A stretch of 64,000 nt of DNA from Heterobasidion occidentale. Lineage: Eukaryota; Basidiomycota; Agaricomycetes; Russulales; Bondarzewiaceae. The position numbers were made by a program, and so were the translations under genes. A model generated the notes under the pieces. That model made no database searches. It was given only the letters and a program-made list of their open reading frames with translations, and was not told the DNA's origin. The first letter of the stretch is position 1. Each line of letters starts with the position of its first letter. The DNA is taken from assembly GCA_039111635.1 (NCBI GenBank), contig JBCAQO010000008.1:1860001-1924000 (forward strand), read 5' to 3'. This document shows, piece by piece, positions 11,378 to 23,170 of this stretch.

Positions 11378-14300
11378 TTACCAATTTGTCCTGCAAACAG
11401 AGCAAACGAATAAACACGACGGCAACCCGACGGTGTGCGAAAGCAAGACGTACCGCGCGTCCACCGCTTCCTTTCGCACGGCTCTCTTCGGGTCGTCCAG
11501 CGCGCGCGCCAGGTCTCGCAGCACGGCCGCTCTGTGCGGATGCAGCACGTCGTAACGCACGACCTTGGGAAGGACGGCCAGGTAACGCAGCGCGGCGACG
11601 CGCACCTTCTGCGGGGAGGCGATGCCATCAGCCTCGTATTCGAGTCGACGCTTCGGAGTCCGCGAAGAAACGGAGGCACGCACCGCGCTGGGCATGCTCG
11701 CGGCGAGCGTGTTCTGCAGCATCGTCGCCGTCAGGCTCGCCGCGTGCTCCGCGACGACGCTGCCCTCCTTCGAGTGCTTCGCGTCCGCGTCGACGTCGGC
11801 GTGCGCGGCGGCGAGTAGCGTGTCGATTACGTTGGCGCGGATGTCGGTGTCGGGGAGGTCCAGCCCGCGGAGCAGTAGCGGCATGAGCTGGACGCGGATC
11901 AGCTGGGGTGCGGGGAGAGGGAGGCGGGGATGCGGCTGACCGTGCGCATTTCGTGGGCGTAGGTCGACTTTGGGACGGACTTGATGAGCGAGGTGAGCGC
12001 GACGAGGTGGGCGGTTTGCTTTTGTGGATCTGGAACGCGTGCACCGTGTACCCGTCGCCCGACCTCGTCATGCAGGGAGGAGGGACTTACCGTCTTGAGA
12101 CTTGGCACCAGAGATGATCCGGGGAAGCACGGCGTTCGCGTATTTTTGCGCGTACAGGATCTACGACGCGTGGATCAGGCCTGCAGGAAGGACGGCCATG
12201 GGAGGTGTTCGCACCCTGATCACAGCATGGTTCTTCTTCGTGAGGACGGGATCTGCAGCCACGATCTGACCGACGGCTCTGGCGGCGTCCCAGCTGACCT
12301 CCTCGTCTTCGAACAGGCCAAAGAGGCGATCGACGAACGACATGACCTGCGGGTGATTGCGGACCAGGAGCCCCTTCGCGATCTATAGACGCGGCACAGA
12401 TGTCAGACGCCGGAAGGATGAAGTTTCTATGCGAGACAGGCGCATGTACCCAAACCCATGCATGGATGGCGAGACGTCGGGCGCCTGCCCCGCCGCTGTT
12501 CGTCAAGACCTCGGACGGCCAAAAGGTCTCGAGTTTGGAAGAGAGGAAGAGCGCGAGGTCTGCGTCGTCGATAAGCCATGCGACCTATCATATGGGACGA
12601 CCTGATTCACCTGCTTCTCGTTTGTTGACCACAGCGGCGATGATGTGCCAGGCGCTCTCCCTCGCCATCGAATTGTCAGAGTGGTTTATGCTCCATTGGA
12701 TCAGCATATCCAAAAAGGCTCCTTGGTCTTGCACAGGAATAAGCACCTGATGCCTCGACTCTTAAGACGTGCATCCTCGATTTAACGATGGCAAAAATTA
12801 CCTCTTTATGCAGTGCAATAAGGGCTTGCGACAACAGAACGACCAGATTCTTTTGGGAAGGTGCGGCACTAATCTATATACAAAGCGGTCATCTCTAAGA
12901 AGCCAAAGAGAAAATGGTCAACTCACATGAAAGGGAAGGAATTCGATATCCGCAGGGATCTTCTGATACCCGTTCGCGATCGCCTTTACATCGCCCTTGA
13001 GATACCCGCCGACCAAAGCAGTAGTGAAAATCTCCTGTTTTCTACGGACACAAACACAATCAACACCTTTGCTTGACCAAAGCGCCCACTATGCACTCAC
13101 TGCACCGGCAGCGTCTGAACCACCAGATTCACAATCCGCCCTGCCACGGTCACGAGCCGCGTGTCGGTCGCGACGAGTCCCTTCTGCGAAGGAGAAGCAG
13201 AGTATATGAACAGGTTGAACAGGCGCGGAACCAGCTGGTCGACATATTTCGGCACGTCCACGTCTCCCCGGTCGACTTTCTTCGAGAGCACGTTCGCGAG
13301 CGTCGTCAGGACGGCGTGGGCATAGGCAGCCGTTGGCTCAGGGTCTGCCTCGACGTCGACAGACGTCGACGTGTCAGGGCCGCCGGAGGGAGGTGCGCAG
13401 AGCAGATCGAGCTTTGTGGAGAGACGGATGACAAGGGTCTCGAAGAGCTCTGGCTGTACGCAGAGCTGGGCGAGCGAAGTCAAGGTGGCCCACAGACGCG
13501 TGCGTGCTTGGCCGTCCTCGCGAGAAGGTGCAGTGTCAGTTAGTAAAGAAAACAGCAGCGGGAGCGTTGTCTGAGAAATATGGCTTGGCGCGAGGGTCGA
13601 GATGGTCGTGAGGAGGTTCAAGGCGGCTTCGCTGAGAGCATTGACGTGTCAGCCAGCATCCAACGACCGAGGGAATCGGCTGCGAAGAAATTACCTGATG
13701 TCAGAGATGTCACCACGGTCGCTAACAAGCACATCGTTCACATTTTGCACGACGAAACCGATCTCTTCGTCTTCCAGAAGTGCAGGGGTGGTCACCATCG
13801 CCAGAAGGCCCTCTATCGCGGGCTGCGCAGATGATGGCGCTTTCAGGCCCACTGTGAGTGCACCTAGCACCTCGTCTTTGAACGGCGATAAAGGAACCTC
13901 CCAGGCTCATCGGGAGTCGATGAACTTTTCACGGTGGAATCGCGGGCCGCAGATATAAGTGAAGACAAGAGGGAGAGCACGGGACCGCGATTTGGGAGCT
14001 CGTCTGGATTGTAGAAGAGTTTGGTTAGATGTGGGACAGTCTGCGAGAGTGTATCTGGAACAGAAGCTATGCAAAAAGTGCCGTTGATCAACTCGGTCAC
14101 GAAGATGTCAGACGAGAAGGGCAGACGAACGAGTCGTGGACATGAACGCGCAAAGCACTTTGATCGCAGGCTTAGCCTGACTCTTCTCAGGCTCCCGCAG
14201 GATCTGTATACACTCCTCGCATGCCTCTTTTGCAAGGCCGGCGATGTCTTCGTCAGAGTCTTTGTTCTCGCTGTCGTCCGCATAGATCGTCTTGATCAAA

Positions 14301-15679
14301 ACTTGCATTGTCTTGAGGGCTTCCTCTTCCGTGATAGGGTCCGTGGGTTGGAAGATCTCGAGCTTGAGAGAGCTCCAAAGCTTCCGCGCCGACGTACGTG
14401 CCTGGATAGGACCGTAAACGGGGATGCATATGGCCATGGTTTGGAGGGTGTCGCGCTGAGTTAACTCAAATGTCAGACCTCGAGAGATGCCAAAAGAAAT
14501 ATTGAAGGGAAAACCTTTGTGAGAGGGGTGCCAGCGTTCAGCTTCTCAAGAAATAATGGAATGCCGGGAGGCCCAAAAGTAGGTGTAGCACTGAGGCTCA
14601 AGCTGAAGGATTATGCATAAATTCGTATTCTGCATTCTGCAGTCTCGGCGTGACCAACCGGAGTGCTTTTTTGAGATCTTCAGCGGTGATCCCATATGGA
14701 TCGTCGGGAGGAGGGCGGAATGTGATGGGGAAGTAACAGAACGTGACGTTGAACATATCCTGCAAACAGTCTTGAGCTATGTCTACGCATTGACCGATAG
14801 GACTCCAAGGCATACCCCTCGACGGTTTCTGTGATGTCAAATTCGATCAAGATAACTCGAGCGATCGCGAACGCTACTAGGAGGTTTCGAGGATCCTTTT
14901 CCCCATCAGCCAGGACAGCATACCGTTTGATGAAACCCTGTCCCATACTCTTCAACGCTGAGAAAAAGATCAGACATGAGGATTAGATGGAAGGTCACAG
15001 GAGCTGACCATCACGATGAAGCGCTATGAGTGAGTCAAATATGGAGAAAACAACATATCGTTGGACCTGGACGAGGGCTTGCATCTTCACATGGGCGAAA
15101 AGACTACGATCGAAACCTGAATTGTCAGGACGCTATCTTCAAATGAAACGCTTACGCCTCGGCGATCTCAACTGCATCCTCAGATATGAAGGACGGGAAG
15201 GGTGTCAGGTTCAGAATGCCTTTCAGAGCAGGTATGATAGTCTCAGTGTCCTCGAGCTTGGACTTGAAGAATCCGATGAGGACTTTAACTTTGGGGACGG
15301 TCACCTAGTCACTCGAAGAAAAGAGCATTCCGCAGACATACGGCCTGGCGATTTATTTTCTCTCGTGGATAACGGCCAACGACAGATGCCAGAAACTCCA
15401 CACCTTTCACCCTATTTCAGTGCACGCGGGAGATGTGGAGTGAGCAAACCGTACCCTTGTTCCGTAGGTCACCATCCTCGGATGTCAGGTATTCCCCCAA
15501 GGACTTCACTATATGGAGAAGCTGGATGTCGCCGGCAGCGATGCCTGTGAATGATCCGCTAGATCAAACGGTCGAGTCAGGTGTAAGCGACTCCTGCGCG
15601 CACCTGAAGCAGTGTCATCGATCTCTTTTTCTCGTGGCGACGCGACCCAGGTCCTTATGAGTCTCTCTGCAGTCTCCAT
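11378..15679 (-). CDS. MMS19: MMS19 nucleotide excision repair / cytosolic Fe-S targeting protein
   Basis: HEAT-repeat scaffold of the cytosolic iron-sulfur assembly targeting complex (yeast Met18), which delivers Fe-S clusters to DNA polymerases, helicases such as XPD, and primase. The N-terminus METAERLIRTWVASPREKE is typical. Further MMS19_N blocks are visible: IIPALKG near 15220, then FCYFPITFRPPPDDPYGIT with DLKKALRLVTP at about 14640-14740, and KLWSSLKLEIFQPTD. The C-terminal HEAT block shows MPLLLRGLDLPD, KVRVAALRYLAVLP and the end LDDPKRAVRKEAVDAR. A last intron then joins to a three-residue tail, TNW, and the stop at 11378-11380. The gene has many short introns. It starts head-to-head with the DUF185 gene across 157 bp. 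Confidence 0.92.
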
Positions 15680-15836
15680 AGGCGTATAAGAGAGAAGAAG
15701 CGGGTGTGCTTCACGTCGAAGTCGCGATAGACGAGTCGTCTAGGATCTAATCAAGCGATGCTGCTTACATACGCGTCAACCCACGTCGTCTTTACCAGCG
15801 AGGACCCGCAGGCCAGTGCTCTGTGTTGTGCGCTTC
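15680..15836. promoter_or_regulatory. shared divergent promoter of MMS19 and the DUF185 gene
   Basis: Only 157 bp separate the two start codons, so both core promoters must lie here. No clear TATA box is seen on either side. Confidence 0.55.
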
Positions 15837-17587
15837 ATGAGCTGCATGCTTCACCGATCCTGCGCACGACATCACCTCGCCCATCACTTCCGCCTCCCCC
15901 GTTGTCAGAGCCTCGCTGCGCGATCCTTCACGAGCGCACCACCTCTCTCGTCGCGCAACCGCTCCGAGCAGCACAAACCGAAGGAGAAGATAAACTACAA
16001 CCCCGACATATTTTCGACGAGCAGCCAGACCCCGAACACGCCAGCTATGCGCGCGTCACCGCGAACGATCTCGAGCGTGCCACGTCTCCGCCGACGCGCG
16101 TGAAAATGCTCGTCCGCGACTTCATCGAGGACTCACTCTATAACCCCCACTACGGCTACTTCCCAAAACAAGCGACTATCTTCACGTCGACAAAACAAAA
16201 TCCCATCGAGTTTAACACCATGCGAGATGAAGCACAGTTCCAGGACGAAATTGCGAGGAGGTACGCGGCGTATGATACTGATGAGCACGGAGGCCCTGGG
16301 AGGCAGATTTGGCATACACCTACTGAACTGTTTAAGGTCATTTCTGTTGTTTCAACCCAGTGAAGGATCACGAGAAAGCTAACACCTCATGATTATTCAC
16401 CAGAAGCCGTACTATGGCCAGGCCATCGCTCAATGCATCGTCTCTGAATATCTCCTCAAATACTTCCCTTACGAGGATCTTGTGGTATACGAGATCGGTG
16501 CTGGGAACGGGACGCTCGCTCTCGACATCCTGAACTATATCCGGGATCAGTATCCGGAAGTCTACGAGCGGACAAGGTACAACATTGTTGAGATCAGTGG
16601 GCGGCTAGCAAAAGTGCAGGAAGAAACGCTTTTGCCCGAGCACCCGTGTGTTAGCATAACAAACAAGAGCATCTTCCACTGGAATAAGCGGGAACCGTCG
16701 CCTTGTTTTTTCCTCGCCATGGAAGTCGTCGTGAGTTCTCTCTGAAACCCCTCTGCGCTGCAACCTCACCACTCTCGTTTGCCAAGGACAACTTTGCGCA
16801 CGACATGATCCGCTACGACTACCGTACGCTCGAGCCATATCAAGCCCTCATCACCATTGACAGCGCGGGCGACTTTGGGATCTACTACACACGAGTCACC
16901 GATCCCCTCATCTCGTCCTTCCTCTCCCTCCGGCGCCGCCTCGGCCATCCTCCACCCCTCCCCTCGCTCCTCAAATTCAACTCCATGCGCTCCATCTACA
17001 CTAACCTCCCCTTTGCGCCGAACCTCTCCATGCCCGAATACATCCCCACGCGGCTCCTCAGCCTCCTGCGCACCCTGCGCACACACTTCCCGCGGCACCG
17101 CCTCCTCCTCTCCGACTTCAACGCGCTGCCGGACACGATCCCAGGCGTGAACGCGCCCGTCGTGCAGACGCGGTACAAAAACACGACGATCCCGTGCAGC
17201 ACGCTGTTCGTGCGCCAGGGGTACTTCGACATCTTCTTCCCGACGCACTTCGAGCGCCTCCGGGACATGTACGAGCACGTCCTCGCGCAGCCGCTCAACC
17301 CTGCCGACTCGATGCCCGTGCCGGACACGCGGCTCTCGCCGCTCGCGACCAGCGCGTCCTCGCTCGCGTCCGGGTCAGGCTTCTTCTCGTCGTACCAGCC
17401 GCGGAACAGGCGGCCGCCGGTGGACGGCGTGGCGAGTGCGAGTGGGCTGCCGGTCGGGGAGCGCAAGTCGAGTGTGTTCACGCACGCGGAGTTCCTAGAG
17501 ACGTACGCGGATTTGAGCAAAACGAGGCTGAGGAATGGGGAGAACCCGCTGCTAGATTTCTATAAGAATGTCAAGTTCTTGTTTTGA
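15837..17587 (+). CDS. mitochondrial SAM-dependent methyltransferase, DUF185 / NDUFAF7-like (one frame break)
   Basis: Member of the DUF185 family (bacterial and fungal relatives; human NDUFAF7 methylates an arginine of complex I subunit NDUFS2). The N-terminus is a basic, Ser-rich presequence ending near RSFTSAPP, which suggests the mitochondrial matrix. The SAM-binding motif YEIGAGNGTLALDIL is clear. Exons: 15837-16336, 16404-16730 and 16787-17587; the joins give TELFKPYYGQ and EVVDNFAHD. The presequence frame (...KINYNPDIF) and the conserved body (DEQPDPEHASYARV) are in different frames. They meet at the T run 16011-16014, where one extra T would restore continuity. ATG 15837 is the first in the presequence frame, and 15846 is an alternative. 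The C-terminal VDGVASASGLPVGERKSS and the end KNVKFLF are conserved in this group. Confidence 0.88.
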
Positions 17588-17682
17588 ACATTCCATTTCT
17601 CAGGACCTCGCGCGCGCGTCTGTCTATTCCAGTGTGAGCGTGCCTTGCTGTGATGTATATTTTATATTCATTGCGCTGAAGA

Positions 17683-18765
17683 TCAAGTCTTGACGATATA
17701 AAAATAATAGTGGAACGCTTCTCCTATCCGCTTTATCTCTAAGGTCGTGCCCTCTCTTGTGAGAAACCGGCGACGGAAATGCGGTTGTCCAAATGTGAGG
17801 TATAGGAAGAGGCCCTTGTCCTTTCTGAGAACACTGTGAAAAGTGGTGATGAGCGAAGACACGCCTAGTAAAAGTAAAACATCCTTTCTTACCGAAGGAC
17901 TTCGTCAACCTCCTTTGTGCAGTCATCGATGACTTGTTGAGGAGGATCCTGTGAAGATGTCAGCGTCAGATGCATGCTGGTCATGAATCGGCCATACCCA
18001 AACGTCTCCTTTCGCTGTCATCATAGCATCCATGGTCCCTGGTGAGCGGACGCTGTTCAACATATATGTTACAATATCATATCTACACCGAAATCGCACC
18101 TTTGTCGATGGCGACGTCGAAGGACGCGTCGTCGAACCTCAAGTCTCGAATGTCCATCTCATGCCCTACGTGCGATCATTTAATCCCTGCGCTAGCCTGA
18201 GGTCTGAGAAGAACTTACATTCCATCTCTGGTCGCGAACCGCGATGCTTTTTCCGCATCTGCTCGATCACGACGTCGGAATACTGCGAAGGGTTGGTGAG
18301 AACCACGCAGAAACAAGACAAAGACGCGCAAGTACATCGATATTCACGATATTCTTGTACCCATCGTCATACATCTGCAAGGCCGATCCGAATTACCGAG
18401 CTCAGCGCCGTGCAAAAGACAAGTGGGATGACCCGATACCGACGTCCTCAGACAGAGTGGAATTCCCGCATCCGAGCATCAAGATTCGGGCGTTCTTGTC
18501 AGGAATCGCATCCCGGAAGAGGCCAGCGACATCCTCGTATCTCTTGAACCAGTCAAACGAGGCATCTTCAGATTCCCTTGGAGGCGTTCGTTGGGCGAGG
18601 CGTCTCGAAATAAAGCCAAACGAGGTCGGGCAGCTCACTGTGTGTAACGCTGATCCCTTGTAAACAAGAATGATGAGCACAGAAATACGAGGAGGCCATC
18701 CGCGCTCACCAATATTCCTTCGTGCCGTACTCCTCGTTCTTCTGGGGCAACACGTCGGAAACCAT
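17683..18765 (-). CDS. EEF1A lysine methyltransferase 4-like enzyme
   Basis: Class I SAM methyltransferase related to human EEF1AKMT4/METTL13-type enzymes that methylate lysines of elongation factor eEF1A. The reconstructed protein starts MVSDVLPQKNEEYGTKEYW and carries motif I ILMLGCGNSTLSED, then VNIDYSDVVIEQM and FDVAIDKGTMDAMM. It ends in IGEAFHYYFYIVKT. It has at least eight exons, including an 18-nt internal exon at 18639-18656 that codes DQRYTQ between EYW and ESEDASFDWF. That exon is easy to miss. All joins use GT-AG and keep the frame. The stop lies 95 bp from the end of the convergent DUF185 gene. The exact target is inferred by homology only. Confidence 0.85.
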
Positions 18766-19032
18766 GCTCACGAAGGTGCTCTTTTAAAAGGGATATCGAA
18801 GCAGTTTTGACGTAAGAATGAAAATAGGGTTGGATCTTTGAAATTCGCGCTCGAGCCGCGGCCCGGCGGTAATGTCAGCGTTTCCACGTGGTTTCCCCAG
18901 ACCCAGGGCTGTCGAGACTTGTCCCGCCTGTGTGAACACCGTCTATTTCTGCGCCGAAATACGTGTCCCCTTTCCTTTACCTCCCACCACACCCTCAGAC
19001 GACCCTCAAATCTACTCACCAAATACCAAGAG

Positions 19033-19523
19033 ATGGTGGGTGCAATTTCGAGGGGGCAGTCGACAAGGGGGCTAATGATTGACTGGTGATGTCCAGTCTG
19101 CTTACCCCGCACTTGTGATGGGCACCCTGTGCATCGTCGGTGGTGTCACTGGCTACGTCCGGACACGCTCAATCCCGTCTATCGTGGCTGGTGTGGGGTG
19201 CGTAAAGTGCAATAATAGGATCCGGACGACATCTCTGACGTCTTGCTCAGTGTAGGCGCGTTGTACCTTTACAGCGGAGACAGCATCCGTAAACATACCG
19301 CGAACGGGCTCGAGACAGCGCTGGGTTCGTCATCTCTCCTATTACTTTCTCCTTGAGGCAATCTGCGGGCTACAACTGACCCTTGAACGCAGGCGCCTCG
19401 GCCGTCCTTCTGCTCTCTTCGCTCCCGCGTTTCGCCAAGGGTCCCATCCCAGCGTTGCTGACAGTCACATCAGCCGCTACAGGCGCCTACTACGGCAGGA
19501 CGATATACAACCTGCGTTCCTAG
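19033..19523 (+). CDS. TMEM14-family small membrane protein
   Basis: About 104 residues, with four predicted membrane segments rich in Gly and Ala (CIVGGVTGYV, GVGALYLYSG, ALGASAVLLLSSL, LLTVTSAATGAYYG). This is the UPF0136/TMEM14 fold; vertebrate TMEM14C works in the inner mitochondrial membrane in haem synthesis. The first exon is the start codon alone (19033-19035), followed by an intron 19036-19096. The join reads M-SAYPALVMGT, as in relatives. Two further short introns follow (after AGVG and after ETALG). The gene ends YGRTIYNLRS. It starts head-to-head with the eEF1A methyltransferase gene across 267 bp. Confidence 0.88.
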
Positions 19524-20210
19524 TGGCTCCGTAGAGTCTCAGTGCCGTGTGTGCTCGGGCGATTGGAAATCCGCGTTGTATACCTTTACGTGCGGCGGCT
19601 CTGATCCCATCCTGTGTTATGGCATGCGTGGTGTCATATGTATCGTGTACAGTATCATCGTTTCCCGGCTTCCTCGTGGAACACGCCTTGCTTTGTGTTT
19701 TGCAATCTCACTCACAATTGGCTTTCCCATCCGCTTCTGCGCAGTGTCCGAGTTGTGCCAACGTCCGAACGTGACGCTTCCCCGCACGGTGGTGTTTCGG
19801 AGCAATATGCTTGATCGGATGCCGATGCCGGTGAAGGTTGCCGGGATGCTGACCCGCAGGGCCTCCGGAGGCTGGCCGCGGCGGAGGAGCCCCGAACACA
19901 CTACAGTCACGGACCACGGGACGGACCTTCAATACGGCAGCGGACGGCATTGCGTGACTCCATCGCAGGCTTGTGAGGTAAAAAATGCGGCAAAACCGTT
20001 CTGGTCCGATCGACACAATTTGCTTCTCGTCTTCTGTGATCACTCCCTGACCCTCTTATAGCCCCGACTCATCCTATGCATGTCTGATTCTGGGGGCTGC
20101 TTTGGTTTGACAGTCGTTCTCTGCCTTCTCGACCCCGCGCGACGTTTCCTGCTGTTAGAAGACTAACAGGCGTCGACGCTCAGCTTGTCTAATCAACGCA
20201 TCGCTTCGAC
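19524..20210. other. intergenic between TMEM14 and the PQ-loop gene
   Basis: About 0.69 kb. Several open frames of 60-170 codons cross it on both strands, mostly from non-ATG starts. None has a recognisable motif, so I see no supported gene. Confidence 0.45.
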
Positions 20211-21510
20211 ATGCCTGTCAATCGCGTCGCGGAGAATGTCCTGGGCACGTTGGGTGTGTGTTCTCATGTCGCGTTGTCGAGATGCTCACTGACTTGCTCC
20301 CGCTTAGGCACAGTGTGCTGGACTGCACAGCTGATTCCACAGTTGTGGAAGAGCTGGCGTACAAAGTCGACAGAGGGTCTGTCGCATTGGCTTGTGTCAG
20401 TGTTCAAAATAAAGTAATAATCATATTTGACTAACGGCTATCCTCGTCTTCCCCCACAGCCTTATATGGTCCCTTTCGTCTATCCCCCTGGGAATATACG
20501 TCATCGTTCAAAACCTGAACATCCCGCTCATTCTTCAGCCACAACTCTTCGGGTTCTTCTCCCTATTGTCATGGGGCCAGGTTTGTCGACGATCACAAAT
20601 CTCTGGAAACCCAAATTTAACGGTCTTTGCACTTGACAGTGCATGTATTATAATGGCGGCTACTCTGCACGCCATTGCTACCTCATGATCCTCGGAATAC
20701 TGGTCATCAATGCGAGCATGCAAGTCGGTTTCGTCTACGCCATCCGTGTACGCTCTCTCCCTCCCCCCCCCTTTTTCTTTTTTTACACAGCTCCTGACGC
20801 GCTCGATGGTCCGCACGATCTAGCCGGCATACCACAGCGGCGCACAGTCTGGCGAACGCGGCGTGCAGTTCTTTGGCGTCTTCAGCTCCATCATGATCGC
20901 CCTCGCCCTCATGTACGTCCCCCGCCCCGCGGTGGCCGCCGCTTTGCCCTGCCCTGCTCTGCGTTGCGTTGCTCACGCCAGGGACGCAGCCCACAGTACT
21001 TCGAGATCCACAAGCACCGCGCCGTGATCGGCATCTCCGTCACGTTCATGTTCGTCGACCTCCTCGGCGGCGTCTTCTCCGACCTCTCGCTCGCCTTCAA
21101 GCCCAAGTTCGACGTCATCGCGAGCGTCACGTATTCCGTCGTCATCGTGCGTGCCCTGTTTTCCGCCGCGCGCCTCGTCTGAATATGCGTTCACCCCGGT
21201 GCTTGGCGCGCGTCTTCAGCTCATGGACGGTCTCGTCCTCATCGCCGCCGCGATCCTCAACCCCATCGCTCGCAGGCGCGCACGCGCCGCTGCCGCTGCC
21301 GCTGGAGACCCTGCGGCTGTGCCGCCCCCAGACGATACCACGAGCATCACTTTGGCCGAGCGCGGCCTGGGGACGGGCAGGGCAGCGGCACTGGCGAGTG
21401 GGCCGGTCACCATCGCCAGCGCGGACCAAGTCTACCAAGAAGAAAAGAACACCGCGCGCGGCGCGGTCCAGGACGTCGAGAAGGGGCGACCCGAGCCGGC
21501 CGTGCAGTGA
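20211..21510 (+). CDS. PQ-loop repeat membrane protein (cystinosin/lysosomal transporter type)
   Basis: Seven-TM PQ-loop protein, a family of vacuolar or lysosomal amino-acid exporters and related carriers. The first PQ motif is in WTAQLIPQLWKSWRTKSTEGLSHWL, with Pro-Gln within LIPQLW. The second PQ region is PQYFEIHKHRAVIGIS, followed by VDLLGGVFSDLSLAF. Membrane segments between them include SLSSIPLGIYVIVQ, QPQLFGFFSLLSWGQ and ILVINASMQVGFVYA. At least six short introns are needed. The C-terminal tail after ILNPIARRRAR is polar, low in complexity and probably cytosolic, ending at EPAVQ. Substrate unknown; other PQ-loop subfamilies are possible. Confidence 0.85.
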
Positions 21511-21846
21511 ACTCGCGAATCGGACAGCTGCGCAGAGGACGATGACGATCTACTACTCACGAACGAAGGATGGTGATTGCAATGAATGTATAGATGAACG
21601 CCCCAGCAATATCACGAGTCCATCACACCCCCTCCTCCCCTACTGCACGCAGAATATATGTAGACACAAGCACAGCTTACTTTATAACATGCATACGCAC
21701 CTTACCGGCCACGATCCCAATCTACATCTCGTCTCGCAGGACTCCCGCAGTGCAGCCATGCGATGAAAGAAAAAATTAAATACAACACGCAACTCACGCG
21801 ACCGTGCCTCTCTGAAGCCAGCCAGGCGAGCTCATGAGCAATCTCT
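21511..21846. other. convergent 3' intergenic region
   Basis: Spacer between the PQ-loop gene and KEI1. AATTAAATACAA near 21773 could be a polyadenylation-type A-rich signal. No gene is seen. Confidence 0.4.
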
Positions 21847-23170
21847 TCACCCTCGCATCCGGCTCTTCCCCGCGCCTATCCCTCCCCGCGCCGTCCCCTG
21901 CGCCTGCCCATCCATCAGCGGTATCCGATCCCTCTCCCCAGACCCGCTCCGCCCCGACGCCGACCCCGCCTCCTCCTCGTCGAACAGCACCTCGTCGTCC
22001 GCCTCCTCCCCGGCGCTCCCCCCGCTCCCACTGCCGCTCGCGCCGCTACTCCCCGCCGCGGCGCCGCCAATGCCGCGGCCGAGCAGGCTCCCGCGCGTGC
22101 GCCGTGGCGGGGGCGGCGCGCTCACGAAGTCGGCGAAGCTGCCGGCCGAGCCGGGGCGGCGCGTGACGTTTTGCGGGTGGTGCGGGCTCGCGGGGTGGTG
22201 GTGGTGCGTGTGGAGGGGGAGGGGCGTGGTGGCGGTCTTGGGCGAGTAGAAGTCGTCGGCGGCCTCTTCGAAGGAGTCGTCGTCGGGTTCGGCGCGTGCG
22301 GCGGTGTATGTGGAGGACAGGGCTGCCGTCGGGCGCGAGAGCGGGAGCGAGCGGTAGGTGCCCCGGCGGAGGTGGTGTGCGAAGGAGTAGATGAGGGCGG
22401 CGAAGAAGAACTGTGTTCGGGTATGGGTGATGTGAGAGATGTGATGTGTTGTTGTGAGAAGCCAGCGAAAAGGGAATGGTGATGTAGGCACGGGAACGCA
22501 CCTTGGAAAGCCAGCCTAGAACGATGATGGTAGCAGCGATGCCCTTCTCCCTGCCCCAGATATCCTCCGCAGCGGCGACGCGCTGGGCTTCGGTCATGTT
22601 CAGGTGATGGCCGATGTAACCGTCAATGAGGGCTTGCTGGGCAGGAGAGTTGGCAAAGCGGCGGCCATCGTGCGGTGTGTATACCCACCAATGGACAGCG
22701 AAGAAAATTGTCCACGCTGTGGACAGGACGTGGTCCGCGAAGAAGAGGTGGGCGAAGTAGAGCGTGCGTTTGGGATCCTCCTGCGCGTGTGGTCCGAATG
22801 AAACGAAGATGTGAGCAGAAGGTCAGGGGTCGAGGCAGATCATCAGTTCTTTTACCTCCTCTACGGCCTTGAGGCCCCATGCCAGTGCGACGAGACCGAG
22901 GACAGAGTAGATGTACTGGCTAAGCTGGGCCGCCGAGCCGCCCGCGCCCGTCAACATGGCGATCAATCCATACACGCCAGCGACTTTGTTCAGAAGCTAC
23001 AGAGTTCATAAATCATCGGCATCTATCAATACCGCGGTAATGAGGAATCCGTCGAACAGGATTCGCACCGCAAAGAGTAGGGCGACGATGACGCCAGTTT
23101 TGAGGTCGAGGAAACCGAGGAAAGAGGAGAGGGGGCGGAGCCTCCATTGTTGACGCAGGGTGAGCTTCAT
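21847..23170 (-). CDS. KEI1: Kei1, regulatory subunit of inositol phosphorylceramide synthase (DUF1753)
   Basis: Golgi membrane protein required for activity and localisation of the IPC synthase Aur1 in complex sphingolipid synthesis. The start MKLTLRQQWRLRPLSSFLGF and the following FLDLKTGVIVALLFA helix are typical of fungal Kei1. A first intron then joins A to LLNKVAGVYGLIAML. Later helices include YSVLGLVALAW, the TLYFAHLFFADHVLST block and ATIIVLGWLSKFFFAALIYSF. The long C-terminal tail is Ser/Gly-rich, with acidic stretches and SFADFVSAPP; it is longer than the roughly 220-residue yeast protein. Membrane topology and the tail fit a Golgi-resident protein with a cytosolic regulatory end. 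Confidence 0.85.
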
